DNA from: Rheinheimera hassiensis
GTDB taxonomy: Bacteria; Pseudomonadota; Gammaproteobacteria; Enterobacterales; Alteromonadaceae
DNA length: 64,000 nt
Direction: 5' to 3'
NCBI RefSeq assembly: GCF_022436675.1
Contig: NZ_JAKUJZ010000005.1
Span: 248,001-312,000 of the forward strand
The translations under genes were made by a program, and so were the position numbers. This document shows positions 40,261 through 49,621 of this stretch, one piece after another; the first letter of the stretch is position 1, and every line of letters begins with the position of its first letter. The notes under the pieces were generated by a model. That model had not been told where the DNA came from and ran no database searches. It saw nothing but the letters and a program-made list of their open reading frames with translations.

Positions 40261-43014
40261 TTAGTTGCTGCAACGATCAAGCAGGTAAACAATGTGCTGA
40301 TATTCAATACCAGCGTGACGGGATAAACCAATCTCACAGGTGCGGCTGGTTGACACACCTTGTGAGCACCCACTTACCTGCTGTTTTAAGCTAGACAACG
40401 CCGAAGCATTTAACTCTGGCAAGACAAAGCCTTTATCGCCGGCAAAACCACAGCAACTGATACCCTCGGGGATCACGACAGTATTGCTGCAAGCTTTAAG
40501 CAACTGTTTTAGTTTATCTGCCTGGCCCAACTGGCTGGCGCTGCAGGTAATATGCAGTGCTACCGGCTCTGACAGTGGCTTAATATTTAGCTTAGGCAGC
40601 ACTTTATCATGCAAAAAATCGACGCTGTCGAAAATACTGAGCCTGTCATCAAGTTTGCCCTGCAGGGTTAAACTGCACGGGCTGGTATCAGACAAAATAG
40701 GGATTTCACCATTATTACTTACGTCGAGTAGCCACTGCTCCAGCTCACGCTGTTTTTGCGTGGCAACAGCAAACTGGCCCTTCGATTGAAACGGCATACC
40801 GCAGCACTGGCTGCCAAGACCCTCTGGCATTATCAGCTGATAACCAGCTTTAGCAAGTAAGTGAGCGCTTACCTGTTGCAGACTGCGTTTGTCTTTACTG
40901 CCTGCCTGAGGTGACATTACCCGGCCAGAGCAGCTGGCTAAATAGATAACAGGTTTCAGCTGGGTATCTGCATGAGCTACTGGCAGCACATTGTTATAGT
41001 TCGCTGTTGGCATAGCGCTATGCCACAACGCACGCAGTGGCAACAGTTTGGCAAACATAGTGCCCATAGCCAGGCCGGCACGGGCCATAGCCGATACTGC
41101 TGTAAAATGCCGGGCAATAAAAGCTGCCAGCCCCTGCCAGGGGCGGTTATGTTCTGCCCGCAACTGCCGGGTAAGGTCGCCGGTATTAATGCCCACCGGG
41201 CAGGCGGTACTGCACATACCACAGGCGGCACAGGTGTCGTTACCGGCATACTGATAAGCTTTATTAAGGTCAGCCAGCCGCTCTGGCTCGTCGCCACTGC
41301 GTTGTAAACGCGAAATTTCGCGCTGGGTAACGATACGCTGGCGTGGCGTCAGCGTTAGTTTGCGTGACGGGCACACCGGCTCACAAAAGCCGCATTCAAT
41401 ACATTTATCTACCAGCGGGTTAGTAGCAGGTAAGGGTTTAAGGTTTTGCAAATGCAACTGGCTGTTGTAACTTAGCACGACGTCCGGGTTCAGAATATGC
41501 TGCGGATCCAGCAGCTTTTTAATCTGCCACATCAGTGTATAGGCCTCTGTGCCCCACTCCAGCTCAACAAAAGGTGCCATATTACGGCCGGTGCCGTGTT
41601 CAGCTTTAAGTGAGCCACCAAACTCTACCGCTACCAGCTGCGCTACTTCCTGCATAAACGCATCGTAACGTGCAACCTGTGTTGTATCATCAAAGCCCTG
41701 AGTAAAAACAAAATGCAGGTTGCCCTCTAAGGCGTGGCCAAAAATAATCGCTTCATGGTAGTAGTACTTATCAAACAACTGCTGTAGACGCGATACCCCT
41801 TCAGCCAGTTGCTCAACCGGAAAAGTAACATCTTCAATAATCACCGTAGTGCCGGTTTTACGCACCGCTCCTACCGCCGGGAAAGTACCTTTGCGTATGG
41901 CCCATAGCTGGTTGTATACGGCTGCGTCAGTACTAAAATCGACCTGCTGCTCCAGCGTAAAACCAGCTAAAGCACTGCGTACCTGTGTCAGTTGCTGCTG
42001 CAATAGGGTGGCGTTTATCGCCGTACTTTCTATCAGCAAAGCACAGGCATTATCAGACAAGCCCCTTACCCAGGCGGGCATACCAGGCTTATGCTCTACA
42101 GAGCGCAGGCTGCGCCTATCCAGTAGCTCTACCGCCGATACCGGCTGCTGCTTTAATACCGTAACAGCACGGCAGCAGCTTTCCACTGACGGAAACACCA
42201 GCAACGCACTTGCCCGGTGCGGATAATCCGGCACGGTGTTGTAGGTTACGGCGCTGATAAAACCGAGGCAGCCTTCAGAGCCGACCATTAAATGGGTCAG
42301 GATATCGATAGGATCGGTAAATTCGGTTAGCGCATTGAGCGAAAAGCCGGTGGTATTTTTTAAGCGGTACTTATGGCGAATTCTTGCGTTAAGCTCGGGG
42401 TTATCCCGGGTTTGTTTGCCCAGCAAAGCCAGCTCGGCTAAAAGTTTGGCATGTGTCTGGCGAAACGCCGCTACGCTTTGCGCATCTTCAGTATCCAGTA
42501 CAGTGCCGTCAAACAACACCAATCGCATCGCTGAGAGCGTATTAAAACTGTTATGCGCGGTACCGCAGCACATACCGCTGGCATTATTGGCTACGATACC
42601 GCCAATTTTGCAGCTGTTAATTGACGCCGGATCAGGGCCGATTTTGCGCTGAAATTTTGTCAGTACGCTGTTAGCCGCAGCGCCGATAACACCGGGCTGC
42701 AGCCGTATTTGCTCGCCTAAGCCACGCACTTCACGCTGCTGCCAGTTTTCGCCCAGCACCAGCAACACAGAATCGGTTACCGCCTGGCCGGATAAACTGG
42801 TGCCGGCGGCGCGAAAGGTTAGCGCAACCTTAAAGTCGTTTGCCAGTTTTAGCAGCGCCACCACTTCAGCTTCGCTTTCAATGCGCAGCACTAATTTAGG
42901 CAGCATACGGTAAAAGCTGGCATCGGTGCCAAAGGCAAGCGTAGCGATGGGGTCGTCAAAATAACGTTCAGCCGGAATAAGCTGTTTAACGGCCTGAATA
43001 AACTGCGGTTGCAT
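40261..43014 (-). CDS. FAD- and Fe-S-containing D-lactate dehydrogenase type (Dld-II)
   Basis: 917 residues. Residues about 35-260 form the FAD-binding domain (FRAAGTSLSGQA; GGIVANNASGMCCGTAHN), followed by an FAD-oxidase C-terminal domain (EHGTGRNMAPFVE), two 4Fe-4S clusters (CIECGFCEPVCPS and CAACGMCSTACPVG, about 540 and 600), and Cys-rich CCG motifs (GSQCCGMPF, GISCCGFAGD). This architecture matches the respiratory D-lactate dehydrogenase described in Shewanella. A different 2-hydroxy acid cannot be excluded. It stands next to, but probably outside, the pectin locus. Confidence 0.85.
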   Translation of the reverse strand: MQPQFIQAVKQLIPAERYFDDPIATLAFGTDASFYRMLPKLVLRIESEAEVVALLKLANDFKVALTFRAAGTSLSGQAVTDSVLLVLGENWQQREVRGLGEQIRLQPGVIGAAANSVLTKFQRKIGPDPASINSCKIGGIVANNASGMCCGTAHNSFNTLSAMRLVLFDGTVLDTEDAQSVAAFRQTHAKLLAELALLGKQTRDNPELNARIRHKYRLKNTTGFSLNALTEFTDPIDILTHLMVGSEGCLGFISAVTYNTVPDYPHRASALLVFPSVESCCRAVTVLKQQPVSAVELLDRRSLRSVEHKPGMPAWVRGLSDNACALLIESTAINATLLQQQLTQVRSALAGFTLEQQVDFSTDAAVYNQLWAIRKGTFPAVGAVRKTGTTVIIEDVTFPVEQLAEGVSRLQQLFDKYYYHEAIIFGHALEGNLHFVFTQGFDDTTQVARYDAFMQEVAQLVAVEFGGSLKAEHGTGRNMAPFVELEWGTEAYTLMWQIKKLLDPQHILNPDVVLSYNSQLHLQNLKPLPATNPLVDKCIECGFCEPVCPSRKLTLTPRQRIVTQREISRLQRSGDEPERLADLNKAYQYAGNDTCAACGMCSTACPVGINTGDLTRQLRAEHNRPWQGLAAFIARHFTAVSAMARAGLAMGTMFAKLLPLRALWHSAMPTANYNNVLPVAHADTQLKPVIYLASCSGRVMSPQAGSKDKRSLQQVSAHLLAKAGYQLIMPEGLGSQCCGMPFQSKGQFAVATQKQRELEQWLLDVSNNGEIPILSDTSPCSLTLQGKLDDRLSIFDSVDFLHDKVLPKLNIKPLSEPVALHITCSASQLGQADKLKQLLKACSNTVVIPEGISCCGFAGDKGFVLPELNASALSSLKQQVSGCSQGVSTSRTCEIGLSRHAGIEYQHIVYLLDRCSN

Positions 43015-43161
43015 GCAAACCTCTGGCGCTGAGAAACTAAACCTAGATTAACCGATAATACGGTATTCACGCGTAGCTTGCATAAATTTTTTACTATATA
43101 AATTTGTAAGTGAATAATTTATTCATAACTAATGTAGTTTCAACTGCTATAACACGCTGTT

Positions 43162-43542
43162 TTACCTGCCACCACCGCGCCGGCACAGTTGCAGTGCTAA
43201 GCCCCAAGGATCGCGTAACATGGCCAGGTGCGAGCCGTCGTTCAGATGCACGTCGGTAACATGGCTGGCGCCGGCGGCGATTAAGCGGGCACTGTCGGCG
43301 GCCGGATCGGCAGATACCAGCGCCAGATGCAAAATCAGCGGGTCCATAGCGGTGTAATCGGGTACCTGATCGGCCGGGTTGCAATAAATTTCTATCATCA
43401 TGACGCCGCTGTCGTCGGCGAGAAAATGCGTTTGTGCTGCATCATCTAATGCCCGTTTTAAGCTAAAGCCCAGATGCTGCCTATACCAGTTGGCCATCAG
43501 TGTCGGCTCAACAACATTAAAAGCGACATGTTCGATACGCAT
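43162..43542 (-). CDS. VOC (glyoxalase/dioxygenase fold) protein
   Basis: 126 residues, starting MRIEHVAFNVVEPTLMANWY. One paired beta-alpha-beta-beta-beta module; possible metal ligands His5, a Glu in MIEIY and His in HLALVS. It begins 3 bp after the pectate lyase stop, so it is co-translated with it. Substrate unknown; a role in sugar-acid metabolism is inferred only from position. Confidence 0.8.
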   Translation of the reverse strand: MRIEHVAFNVVEPTLMANWYRQHLGFSLKRALDDAAQTHFLADDSGVMMIEIYCNPADQVPDYTAMDPLILHLALVSADPAADSARLIAAGASHVTDVHLNDGSHLAMLRDPWGLALQLCRRGGGR

Positions 43543-43545
43543 AAC

Positions 43546-45882
43546 TTAAGGTTCCTGTTTTTTGTTACCGGCCGGAATAAAGCTGTCCAGCCAGGCGTTG
43601 ATATTGTCTGTTGGCACCTGCAGAGGCCGGTACAGCGGCTTAATTTGCGGATAGCCACCCACTTGCTGTTGGCTGTCGATAATACGGCCATTACGGTCAA
43701 CATAACTTTGCACGATACGCTGGTCGGTTATGTCACGCTGCCAGTATCGTGCTCCAACAACAGGTAACAGCTGGTGTTCGACCTCTTTTGCTGCCATAAC
43801 GCGAACGCCTTTCGGCCACACCGGTGCAGCAACTAAAGGTGTGATAACCCCGGCAGTGTCGTACATAGCTTTGTCATCAAGGTTAAAGGTCAGATTATCT
43901 TGCAGGTAAGCATCGCCATGATAAGACACCAGGGCTAAATCCGAATATGAATCACGGCCATAGCGCAGCACATTACCTATCACCGCTACCTGCGGGTTCT
44001 TCGGATTAAAGGCAGTATGCGCCCATTCAGTATCAATAAAACCCAGCTTCACGGCATTGGCATCGGCGTTATAAATGATGTTATTCAGCACCACACCCGT
44101 AGTATGAGCTTTAAAATACGGGTTACGCCGTGCATTGTGGGCAAACAGGTTACCGATAAAAGCAACGTGCTGGCTAAAATCGTGCACCAATGCACCTTTA
44201 CTGTGTTTGCCTTTAACGTGAGTAGCATAGTCCAGCGCTTCGGCCAGAATATTATACCGAAAGGTAATGTGCTTCGACGTTGCCTGCGGCCCTTTATCAC
44301 GCGGACCGGAAGCCGACACCAGCTCGTCAGTGGCCCAGCTGATAGAGTTATGCTCGACCAACACATTGCAGGCATTGCTGCCGGTTACCGCTATACCGTC
44401 GGTGTCCCAACCGGCGCGCTTTGGCAAACCGGCATCGCCCGGACGGATATGTAAATGCCGCACTATCACATCATGGCTGATAATGCGCAGGCCGCCTTTA
44501 ATCAATGTAATACCGGGAGCAGGTGCTGTTTCACCGGCGATGGTCAGGTACGGCTGGTTTATTTCCAGATTAGTGCGTTCAAGGTCAATCACACCCGCTA
44601 CTTCAAACACCACGATGCGCGGCCCGCTGTGTGCCAGGGCTGCGGCCAGAGAGCCAGGCCCGTTGCGGTTCAGGTTGATTACTTTAAGCACCACACCATC
44701 CCTGCCGCCTGGTGTATCGAGGCCAAAGTTACGACAATGTGCGTCTGCGCCAGTCTGGTCATATTCTGTCAAAAACTCTGCCGCAACGCTTTGATACCAG
44801 CCATAACCGCGCTGGCGTTCCAGCGATACCTGGCTGATATCGCTGTAGGTTTTGCCGTCACGGTCAAAAAATACCGGCAAACCGGTCTTCAGATCATAGA
44901 ACCGCGCCCAAATCACCTTGCCCGGGCTGTCTATTAATGACAAGCGGCCATCAACGTCACGATGGCGATCTTTGTCGCTGATCTGCTTATCCCTCAACCA
45001 GTTGGCGGCTTCCGCCAGGCTTTGCGCTACGCCGGGGTAATCTGGCGCATAACGCAGCAACAACTGCAGAATTTTTGCACTTTCGCTGCTAACCAGAGCA
45101 GCTTTCTCATACTTGCGCGCCGTTACCGGCTCACCCGTTAATGGGTGGTGCTGTGCGCCCCATGCAGTGCGCTTGCCGTCGACGACGACCTGATTAGCCA
45201 GCAGCCAGTTCACCGCATGATAAAAAGCAGCTGCGGCCTCTGTTTTAGTATTGTCGGCCAGCATGGCAAAGCGTGGCTCGTGTGCTACCTGCCACAACAA
45301 CTGCATTAACTGATACAGGGCATGGTCGTTCAGCGTTATGGCGTCATGATAACCACCACGCAGCGGGTAAGACTGCGGAAAACCGCCATTGGGATACTGC
45401 GCTTTTAACACCAGCGCCACTCCCCGCTCTATCGCCTGCATCATATGTTGTTGCAGTTGCGGTGTTGCTTGCGGGTAAAAATCAGCCAGCCAGTGCAACT
45501 GCGTGCTGGTGGCATCATTATCAAAGGTAGGCACATAATTAGGTTCCGAGCCAAACTGCTGGCCCCGTTGCCTGGCAATACGCATATCGGTGCGTTTGCT
45601 CCAGCCGCCTGAAGGTGTTTGAAAGCTTAGTACTGCTTGCGCTTGAGCCGCATTGCGAATGCCGGTTAAACCAAACTGGTTGTGCTTGGTTGCCGCAGTT
45701 AGCGCTCCACCCTGTTGCTCAGCCGCCAGCGCCGCAGTATCCTGTTGTAGCAGCTGTGCTGAATCCGCTACATACTGCTGCCACTGTGCCGGTAGCTGCA
45801 GATCCTGCCAGTAACTTGCGCTGGCAACACAGGGCAACAACAAACCAACCAATAGCAGCAGATGACGCAGCCGGTAATACAT
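43546..45882 (-). CDS. pelA: Two-domain pectate lyase (PelA/PL10 fused to a PL1-like beta-helix)
   Basis: 778 residues. Sec signal peptide (residues 1 to about 22, cleavage after ASA). Residues about 60-395 match the PelA/Pel-15E (PL10) alpha/alpha barrel: TPSGGWSKRTDM, FDNDATSTQLHWLA, YPNGGFPQSYPLRGGYHDAI. Residues about 400-770 match a right-handed beta-helix pectate lyase: GPRIVVFEVAGVIDLE, DGIAVTGSNACNVLVEHNSI. Both should cleave polygalacturonate by beta-elimination in the periplasm or outside. Its ATG overlaps the gapN stop by one base. Confidence 0.88.
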   Translation of the reverse strand: MYYRLRHLLLLVGLLLPCVASASYWQDLQLPAQWQQYVADSAQLLQQDTAALAAEQQGGALTAATKHNQFGLTGIRNAAQAQAVLSFQTPSGGWSKRTDMRIARQRGQQFGSEPNYVPTFDNDATSTQLHWLADFYPQATPQLQQHMMQAIERGVALVLKAQYPNGGFPQSYPLRGGYHDAITLNDHALYQLMQLLWQVAHEPRFAMLADNTKTEAAAAFYHAVNWLLANQVVVDGKRTAWGAQHHPLTGEPVTARKYEKAALVSSESAKILQLLLRYAPDYPGVAQSLAEAANWLRDKQISDKDRHRDVDGRLSLIDSPGKVIWARFYDLKTGLPVFFDRDGKTYSDISQVSLERQRGYGWYQSVAAEFLTEYDQTGADAHCRNFGLDTPGGRDGVVLKVINLNRNGPGSLAAALAHSGPRIVVFEVAGVIDLERTNLEINQPYLTIAGETAPAPGITLIKGGLRIISHDVIVRHLHIRPGDAGLPKRAGWDTDGIAVTGSNACNVLVEHNSISWATDELVSASGPRDKGPQATSKHITFRYNILAEALDYATHVKGKHSKGALVHDFSQHVAFIGNLFAHNARRNPYFKAHTTGVVLNNIIYNADANAVKLGFIDTEWAHTAFNPKNPQVAVIGNVLRYGRDSYSDLALVSYHGDAYLQDNLTFNLDDKAMYDTAGVITPLVAAPVWPKGVRVMAAKEVEHQLLPVVGARYWQRDITDQRIVQSYVDRNGRIIDSQQQVGGYPQIKPLYRPLQVPTDNINAWLDSFIPAGNKKQEP

Positions 45883-47501
45883 CAGAACAAAAAGTCCGTC
45901 GATAAAAAGCGGGAATGCCGCTCTTTCACCATCTGTTTCACAAAGTCGACATCACTATCCTGATATTTAGCGGCCACCAAGGTTGGTGTAGAGAATTGCC
46001 GCAGTGCATCCACCACCGACAGCGTACCTTCGGCGGAGTCTTTGCGGCCGTTAAACGGAAAACTGTCCGGCCCGCGCTGACACTGGCTGTTGATATTAAT
46101 GCGGCCGACCTGGTTAGCAAAAATATCTACCAACTCCCCCACTTGCTGCGGGTTCTGGCCGAAGATACTCAGCTGCTGGCCAAAGTTAGAATTAACTACA
46201 TAATCAATTACTTCGTTGATATCGTTATAAGGCACTACCGGCACCAGCGGGCCGAATTGTTCCTCGTTGTACAGCCGCATACTGCTGTTTACCGGATATA
46301 ACAGCGCCGGGATAAATAGCGAGGCAGTCGTTTGGCCACCACCGGGGTTTTGCAGTGCAGCGCCTTTGTTTAACGCATCTTCTAACAACTCTGTGAGAAA
46401 TTGTGTTTTGCCAGGCTCCGGCAGCGGGGTTATTGCCACGCCTTGCTGCCACGGCATACCGGCTTTTAGCTCACCGATGGCATGTGAGAGTTTATCCACC
46501 AGCTCCGCCGCGCGGCTGTTATGGACAAACAAAATTTTCAGCGCCGTACAGCGCTGGCCGTTAAATGACAGACTACCGGCCAAGCACTCTTTTACCGTGC
46601 GGCTCATATCAGCGTCGGGCAAAATAATCGCCGGGTTCTTGGCATCAAGCCCTAGCACAGCGCGCAGCCGGTGTGGCTTGGGGTGCATACGCTTTAAATC
46701 ACTGGCGCCTTTATTGGTGCCGATAAAAGCAAACAGGTCAATTTTGCCGCTTTCCATCAACACACCGACGGTTTCGCGGCCGCGACCATAAATAATGTTG
46801 ATCACGCCGGCAGGGAAACTTTGTAAAAACGCCTGTAACAGCGGCTGTATAAGCAGTACACCGTATTTGGCCGGTTTAAAAATCACCGTATTGCCCATAA
46901 TCAGCGCCGGGATCAGTGTGGTAAAGGTTTCATTTAACGGATAATTGAACGGCCCCATACACAGCGCCACGCCTACCGGCACACGGCGGATTTTGCCTAA
47001 ACTGCCCTGCTCAATAATAAAGTGGCTGGCGTCTCTGTCCTGCTGTTTTAATGCTTCGATAGTATCGCGGATATAGTCACAGGTGCGGTCAAATTCTTTT
47101 GCTGCATCGGGGTAGGTTTTGCCTATTTCCCACATTAGCAGGCGGATAACTTCAGCGCGCTGTAATTGCATTAGCCCAAGGAATTTTTCCACATGCTGAA
47201 TACGCTCCAGTACCGCCATCGTCGGCCAGGCGCCACGGCCTAAGTCGTAGGCTTTTACTGCACTGTCGAGGGCTTTTAGTGCCGTGTCAGCGTCCAGTAA
47301 CGGCGTATGGCCCAGTACCACTTGCTGTAGCTCATCATCATGCTCGTTGCGCAGATATACGGGGCTAACGACAGGGCTAAGTTCGCCCTGCCACTGCACC
47401 AACTCGCCGTTTAATAAATACTCGCGCTGGGTTATTTCGCCTGTATGGGCAAACTCTGCCGGTATATCAGCCGCTTGCGGAAAAACTGTTGCTAAACTCA
47501 T
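45882..47501 (-). CDS. gapN: NADP-dependent glyceraldehyde-3-phosphate dehydrogenase, GapN-like
   Basis: 539 residues, aldehyde dehydrogenase fold. Cofactor region PFNYPLNETFTTLIPALIMG, catalytic Cys in SFNGQRCTALK (about residue 305), and a GapN-type N-terminal extension. Oxidises glyceraldehyde 3-phosphate to 3-phosphoglycerate without ATP, giving NADPH. In this locus it would use the GAP made by Eda. Other semialdehyde substrates are possible. First gene of gapN-pelA-VOC. Confidence 0.82.
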   Translation of the reverse strand: MSLATVFPQAADIPAEFAHTGEITQREYLLNGELVQWQGELSPVVSPVYLRNEHDDELQQVVLGHTPLLDADTALKALDSAVKAYDLGRGAWPTMAVLERIQHVEKFLGLMQLQRAEVIRLLMWEIGKTYPDAAKEFDRTCDYIRDTIEALKQQDRDASHFIIEQGSLGKIRRVPVGVALCMGPFNYPLNETFTTLIPALIMGNTVIFKPAKYGVLLIQPLLQAFLQSFPAGVINIIYGRGRETVGVLMESGKIDLFAFIGTNKGASDLKRMHPKPHRLRAVLGLDAKNPAIILPDADMSRTVKECLAGSLSFNGQRCTALKILFVHNSRAAELVDKLSHAIGELKAGMPWQQGVAITPLPEPGKTQFLTELLEDALNKGAALQNPGGGQTTASLFIPALLYPVNSSMRLYNEEQFGPLVPVVPYNDINEVIDYVVNSNFGQQLSIFGQNPQQVGELVDIFANQVGRININSQCQRGPDSFPFNGRKDSAEGTLSVVDALRQFSTPTLVAAKYQDSDVDFVKQMVKERHSRFLSTDFLF

Positions 47502-47617
47502 GCCTTGCTCCTTCTAACAAAATTGACTTGGTTGTTAGTCAGGGTCAGATGCGACGCTTGCCCGGCTTGGGCCGGATCTTCTTATGTTGCTTTGTTCTGT
47601 TACCGTTGCTGGCTTCA

Positions 47618-47709
47618 CAGTTAAGGGAACGCAAAGACGTCGTAAATACCTCCCTGTAGACTCTTCTGCCGCATCCTTGCGGCAGAGGCTTTGCTATACC
47701 CTTAACTGT
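47618..47709 (-). repeat. Modular stem-loop repeat, copy A (short form)
   Basis: Outer stem ACAGTTAAGGG/CCCTTAACTGT (perfect 11 bp), inner stem GCAAAG/CTTTGC, the conserved tail (minus strand AGTCTACAGGGAGGTATTTA, then CGACGT) and one hairpin CTGCCGCA/TGCGGCAG. 92 bp. Confidence 0.85.
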
Positions 47710-47793
47710 TTCGCTTTGTTATTTCGGTGATACATCAATCGTTAGCTGTGCGCTTCGGGGTTCCAACCTGCTTTTGACGTTTTGCTACAGCGA

Positions 47794-47960
47794 GAATCGG
47801 TTTGCTGTAAGCTGACCGTTGAAGGCATGGATGCCTGACAAATTCGTCCGGAACGAATTTGAACAGCTCCGCTGGTCCAACGGACAAACTTCACGGATGA
47901 AGTTTGTAATCGAGCCTACAGGGACGTATTCACGGCGTGTCAGCGTGAGCAAACCGGTTC
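47794..47960 (+). repeat. Modular stem-loop repeat, copy B (long form)
   Basis: Outer stem GAATCGGTTTGCT/AGCAAACCGGTTC (one T-G pair), inner stem GCTGAC/GTCAGC (47811-47816 with 47939-47944), five consecutive hairpins (GGCAT, AAATTCGT, CAGC, GTCC and CAAACTTCA stems) and the conserved tail GCCTACAGGGACGTATTCAC. 167 bp, opposite orientation to copy A. Confidence 0.85.
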
Positions 47961-47984
47961 GTGCCGAAGCCACTGAACCCTTGG

Positions 47985-48941
47985 CTACTTCACAAACAGC
48001 GAAGGCCGGTTCTGCGCCCAAAAGCCGTTAAAGTGATCCTTGCTGACAATAGCGCCGGTGTGTTCAACGACAAAGCCCGCTAAACGAGCAGCAAACTTCA
48101 CTGCATGCTGCGGCGCTATACCACCTAAACGCGCTGCCAGATAACCGCCGTTAAATGAATCGCCGGCTGCCGTGGTATCTACTACCTTCTTAACCGGATG
48201 CGCCAGCGCCGTAAAACCCTGTTGCTGATAGCGGCCGTTAATACCGTTTTTGCCATCTTTAACAATAATTTCGGCCACACCCAGCTCTGTTAACTGCTCA
48301 ACCACATCATTGGTGGTTTGTGCATCAAATAACACGCGATGATCGTCCAGCCCCGGCAGCGCCATATCAGCCAGGCTGTAAGCCTGAATAAAGGCCGCTT
48401 TGGCTGCATCAGCGTTTTGCCAAAGCGCCGGGCGGTAATTCGGATCAAAGATAATCTGGCTGCCATCGGCTTTTAACCGGCTAACCAGCTCGAACAATTG
48501 GACTCTGTCGGCATCAGATAAAATCGCCAGCGTAATGCCGGAGAAATAAAACATATCGCAGCCTTTAATAGCATCGTAATTTAACTGGGCGTTAAAACAC
48601 TGCAATACCTGTTTAGCGGCAGAGCTGTCGCGCCAGTAAACAAAACTGCGCTCGCCAAACGCATCGGTATTAATCATATACAGGCCGGGCCGGGCAGTTT
48701 TGGTGCGCAGCATCAGGCTGGTGTCTATTTTTTCCCGCTCAACGGCGCGTACCAGCTTGTCACTGATAAGATCAGTACCGACTGCAGTAAAAAACTGCAC
48801 ATCGACCGGGTTTTCGCAGGTACGCTTTAAGTACACGGCGGTATTAAACACATCTCCGGCAAAATTCTGGTGATAGACATTGTCGACCAACTGATAAAGC
48901 TCGACCATGCACTCGCCCATAATGACAATACGTTTGCTCAT
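47985..48941 (-). CDS. kdgK: 2-dehydro-3-deoxygluconokinase
   Basis: 318 residues, PfkB family. N-terminal MGECMVELYQL and the C-terminal ATP/catalytic motif DTTAAGDSFNGGYLAARLGG (Asp base). Phosphorylates KDG to KDPG. AAGGAG precedes its ATG; 11 bp after eda. Copy B of the repeat begins 25 bp beyond its stop. Confidence 0.95.
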   Translation of the reverse strand: MSKRIVIMGECMVELYQLVDNVYHQNFAGDVFNTAVYLKRTCENPVDVQFFTAVGTDLISDKLVRAVEREKIDTSLMLRTKTARPGLYMINTDAFGERSFVYWRDSSAAKQVLQCFNAQLNYDAIKGCDMFYFSGITLAILSDADRVQLFELVSRLKADGSQIIFDPNYRPALWQNADAAKAAFIQAYSLADMALPGLDDHRVLFDAQTTNDVVEQLTELGVAEIIVKDGKNGINGRYQQQGFTALAHPVKKVVDTTAAGDSFNGGYLAARLGGIAPQHAVKFAARLAGFVVEHTGAIVSKDHFNGFWAQNRPSLFVK

Positions 48942-48952
48942 GCCGATGCTCC

Positions 48953-49621
48953 TTAAGCTGCGGTTTTAATCTGTCTGGCAATGGCGGTCGCTTCAGCGGC
49001 CAGTGTCGTAATTTGGCTCCACTGCTGTGCTTTTACCAGATTAGCCGGGGTTAACCAGGAGCCGCCAACCACAAACACATTTTTCAGCGCCAAAAACTCA
49101 GCCAGATTATGCTGGCCAATACCGCCGGTGGGGCAAAATTTTACTTGCTGGAATACACCGCTAAGGGCTTTTAGCATTTCAATGCCGCCGGATAAATGCG
49201 CCGGGAAAAACTTTACTTCGCGCAAACCATATTCGTACGCCATAGCAATTTCCGACGGTGTCGCCACACCCGGTGCCAGTGGCAAACCGGTATCGATCAT
49301 CGCTTCAAGCAACTTTGGCGTGCTGGCAGGGCTAACCAGAAACTGCGCACCAGCGTCTTTACACGCATTGGCATCAGCTGCCGATAATATAGTGCCGGCA
49401 CCGACCAATAAATCTGGCAAGGCAGTGCGAATAGCGGTAATGGCGGCTAACGCCTGGCGTGTACGCAGCACTACTTCTACTGAACCGACGCCGCCATCCT
49501 GCAAAGCTTTGGCAATCAGTACCGCTTCGTGCGGCGTCTCTGCCTGAATAATGGGTAATAATGCCGGACCTTTCACCAAAGACGACAGCTGAGACGATAA
49601 CAATGGAGGTAAAGATGACAT
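48953..49621 (-). CDS. eda: KDPG aldolase
   Basis: 222 residues. GAGTILSAADANACKDAGAQFLVSP and the Schiff-base Lys in LREVKFFPAHLSGG are diagnostic; Glu in VEVVLRT. Splits KDPG to pyruvate and glyceraldehyde 3-phosphate. Start overlaps the uxuB stop by one base (TAATG) with AGGAG upstream. Confidence 0.96.
   Translation of the reverse strand: MSSLPPLLSSQLSSLVKGPALLPIIQAETPHEAVLIAKALQDGGVGSVEVVLRTRQALAAITAIRTALPDLLVGAGTILSAADANACKDAGAQFLVSPASTPKLLEAMIDTGLPLAPGVATPSEIAMAYEYGLREVKFFPAHLSGGIEMLKALSGVFQQVKFCPTGGIGQHNLAEFLALKNVFVVGGSWLTPANLVKAQQWSQITTLAAEATAIARQIKTAA

Larger units (their letters stand above)
47502..47984. other. 483-bp gene-free gap between kdgK and gapN
   Basis: It holds two modular stem-loop repeats (47618-47709 and 47794-47960) with about 85 bp between them. 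No convincing gene is present; an open frame across the second repeat is a by-product of the repeat. Confidence 0.8.

Noticed and set aside
47785-48021. A 78-residue minus-strand open frame similar to one at 54464-54739 (both contain REYVPVGSITNFIREVCP)
   Set aside because: The similarity comes from repeats B and E, whose hairpins and tail are conserved as nucleic acid. The frames have no good start and run into kdgK or GH28 sequence.
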